A stretch of 7,638 nucleotides of DNA, from NCBI GenBank assembly GCA_029864065.1, contig JAOTUD010000110.1, positions 1 to 7,638 of the forward strand, read 5' to 3'. Shown in pieces: positions 6,333 to 7,638 of this stretch. How positions within the stretch are numbered: the first letter of the stretch is position 1; each line of letters starts with the position of its first letter. This DNA comes from Gammaproteobacteria bacterium. Lineage in GTDB: Bacteria; Pseudomonadota; Gammaproteobacteria; GCA-001735895. The position numbers and the translations under genes are program-made. The notes below the pieces were generated by a model that had not been told where the DNA came from, did not search any database, and worked only from the letters and a program-made list of their open reading frames with translations.

Positions 6333-7268
6333 TTAGATTGATTCCATGTAATCGATCATGCGCCGGCGCATTTTTTCGTCGGGAAGCCGCCCGAAACCCG
6401 CGCCCATGTTATCGACCATGTGCCTGAGCTTCGACGTGGCCGGGATGACGCAGGTCACCGCCGGGTGCGCGGCGATAAACTTCAGGAAGAACTGGCCCCA
6501 GCTCGCGCAATCGATTTCGGACGCCCAGTCCGGTAGCGCCTTGCCCTTGACCTGTCGGAACAGGCTGCCACGCTGGTAGGGGCGGTTGATCAGCGTCGCG
6601 ATGCCGCGCTCGCTCGCGATCGGCAACAGTCGCTGTTCGACCGACCGGTTCGCAATGTTGTAGCTGAACTGCACGAAATCCAGCGGCTCATTTTGCAGTA
6701 TGGTTTCGAGCTCGTCGTGGTAACGCCCGTGCGATGTGGTGATGCCGATATAGCGGATCATGCCCTGAGCCTTCCAGTCCTGCAGCGTCTCGAGGTGGGT
6801 TCGCCAGTCGCGCAGGTTGTGAATCTGCATCAGGTCGATACGGTCGACGCCTAGCCGCTGCATGGATTGCTGCATCTGGCGGATACCGCCGTCCTTGCCG
6901 TTGGTCCAGACCTTGGTCGCGGTGAACAGGTCCTGCCTGTTGCCTACCTGCTTCAACAGTTCCCCGGTAACGGACTCGGCGCTGCCATACATCGGCGACG
7001 AGTCGATGAGCTGGCCGCCCCGGTCGAAGAACGCCTGCATGACTTCGACCAGCGGCGACCGCGCGGCGTTACCCGGGTCGACATCGAAAGTGCGGGAAGT
7101 GCCGAGACCGATGACCGACAGCTGTTCCCCGCTGGATGGAATCTTCTTCTTGATCACGCCGCGCTCCATGGCGGCCGCAAAGGCCGGTGCCAGCGTGCAG
7201 GCCAGCGACGCCGCGCAGGTGGATTTTAAAAAGCTGCGACGGGAAAATCCGTCACCTGGATTATTCAT
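6333..7268 (-). CDS. Tat-exported aldo/keto reductase
   Basis: This 311-residue protein begins with a twin-arginine signal, SRRSFLKS at 9-16, then a hydrophobic stretch and a likely cleavage site at APAFAAAM near residue 33. The rest is an aldo/keto reductase barrel that should use NAD(P)H to reduce aldehydes or ketones. The catalytic tetrad is visible: Asp89 and Tyr94 in DSSPMYG, Lys119 in ATKVW, and His150 in LMQIHN. Further family marks are GLGTSRTF (54-61), RLGVDRIDLMQIHNL (138-152) and VIPATSKLRHMVDN (274-287), the region that normally contacts the cofactor phosphate. Export through Tat fits a protein that folds with cofactor before crossing the membrane. ATG 7268 is preceded by ACGGAGA, seven bases away on the minus strand. 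Its start lies one base after the transporter stop, so the two are one operon. The substrate is unknown. Confidence 0.9.
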   Translation of the reverse strand: MNNPGDGFSRRSFLKSTCAASLACTLAPAFAAAMERGVIKKKIPSSGEQLSVIGLGTSRTFDVDPGNAARSPLVEVMQAFFDRGGQLIDSSPMYGSAESVTGELLKQVGNRQDLFTATKVWTNGKDGGIRQMQQSMQRLGVDRIDLMQIHNLRDWRTHLETLQDWKAQGMIRYIGITTSHGRYHDELETILQNEPLDFVQFSYNIANRSVEQRLLPIASERGIATLINRPYQRGSLFRQVKGKALPDWASEIDCASWGQFFLKFIAAHPAVTCVIPATSKLRHMVDNMGAGFGRLPDEKMRRRMIDYMESI

Positions 7269-7269
7269 A

Positions 7270-7638
7270 TCAAGTCTCCGTTAACGCTGCGCCGGTCGAT
7301 TCCAGGCGACGGTCGTTTTTATCGTGATGGGCGCCCAGAAATATACCGACCAGGGTCCAGATCAACGCCAGCAGGGCCGCGACGATCGCAATGGCGCCGA
7401 GGCCGAGCCCGACGCCCTGGGCGAGGCCGGTGTAGGTCCAGCCCGCCACCACGTCGCCGCCCCTGTAGACAACGATATCGATCACCGGTTTCGTTTTGAA
7501 GCGGGTTTCGCGTTCGACGCCGGTGAACAGCATTTCCCTGGCGGGCCTGGTGATCGCGTAGTTGCCGGCGCGGCGGGTGATCTGCAGGCCGACCAAGATC
7601 GCAAGGCCCGGCGCGACGGCGGCCGCGACCCAGCCGAA
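7270..7638 (-). CDS. NTP/NDP exchange (TlcC/ADP-ATP carrier-like) transporter, C-terminal part (partial, right edge)
   Basis: The minus-strand frame is open from the right edge to TGA at 7272-7270 and gives 122 residues. It is the end of a larger membrane protein: the open frame already encodes hydrophobic FGWVAAAVAPGLAILVGLQI before the first possible start (TTG at 7596), so that TTG is not the real start. The diagnostic stretch is ITRPAREMLFTGVERETRFK followed by K-PVIDIVVYRGGDVVAGW. It resembles the conserved 'P-x-(K/R)-E-M ... K-x-K-x-x-I-D' region of the ATP/ADP translocase-like carriers (TlcC, NTP/NDP exchange transporters) that in free-living bacteria are often labelled simply MFS transporter. 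One more long helix follows (LGLGAIAIVAALLALIWTLV), then a charged tail HHDKNDRRLE. The substrate cannot be read from this fragment. The aldo/keto reductase gene follows after one base. Confidence 0.75.
   Translation of the reverse strand, partial: FGWVAAAVAPGLAILVGLQITRRAGNYAITRPAREMLFTGVERETRFKTKPVIDIVVYRGGDVVAGWTYTGLAQGVGLGLGAIAIVAALLALIWTLVGIFLGAHHDKNDRRLESTGAALTET

Noticed and set aside
7270..7596. A complete 108-residue protein starting at TTG 7596
   Set aside because: The frame stays open to the right edge and already encodes a hydrophobic helix before that codon, so it is the tail of a longer transporter.

Overview
The window is GC-rich, gene-dense DNA whose protein families (a cyanophycin-synthetase-like Mur ligase, an HDOD protein, a short CbiM-like permease, a Tat-exported aldo/keto reductase and a TlcC-type transporter) best fit an environmental gammaproteobacterium. 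That placement is inferred from family resemblance. No rRNA, tRNA, CRISPR array, insertion sequence or phage gene is visible.

Layout. Positions 1-122 hold the C-terminal tail of an unrecognised protein. After 24 bases comes a 577-residue Mur-ligase protein (147-1880) that resembles the C-terminal half of cyanophycin synthetase but has no room for the ATP-grasp domain. Four bases later is a 76-residue membrane protein (1885-2115). These three look like one operon. Next, 2305-4294 holds the remains of one large SulP anion transporter gene with STAS and cyclic-nucleotide-binding domains. It is broken by at least four lesions: a lost base near the start, an internal deletion near 3257, a lost base near 3917 and a gained base near 3981. 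An intact HDOD gene (4485-5321) and an intact CbiM-like permease gene (5542-6207) follow, each apparently with its own promoter. On the minus strand, converging on the permease, a TlcC-type nucleotide transporter (C-terminal 122 residues, running off the right edge) is followed after one base by a Tat-exported aldo/keto reductase (7268-6333).

How the genes work together. Only the left operon and the right minus-strand pair show clear co-transcription. The centre is a set of separate genes around a dead or badly assembled transporter. I see no convincing new multi-gene system. The two observations most worth following are the cyanophycin-synthetase-like ligase without its ATP-grasp module and the four-lesion SulP-STAS-cNMP gene, which may be true gene decay or an assembly artefact.
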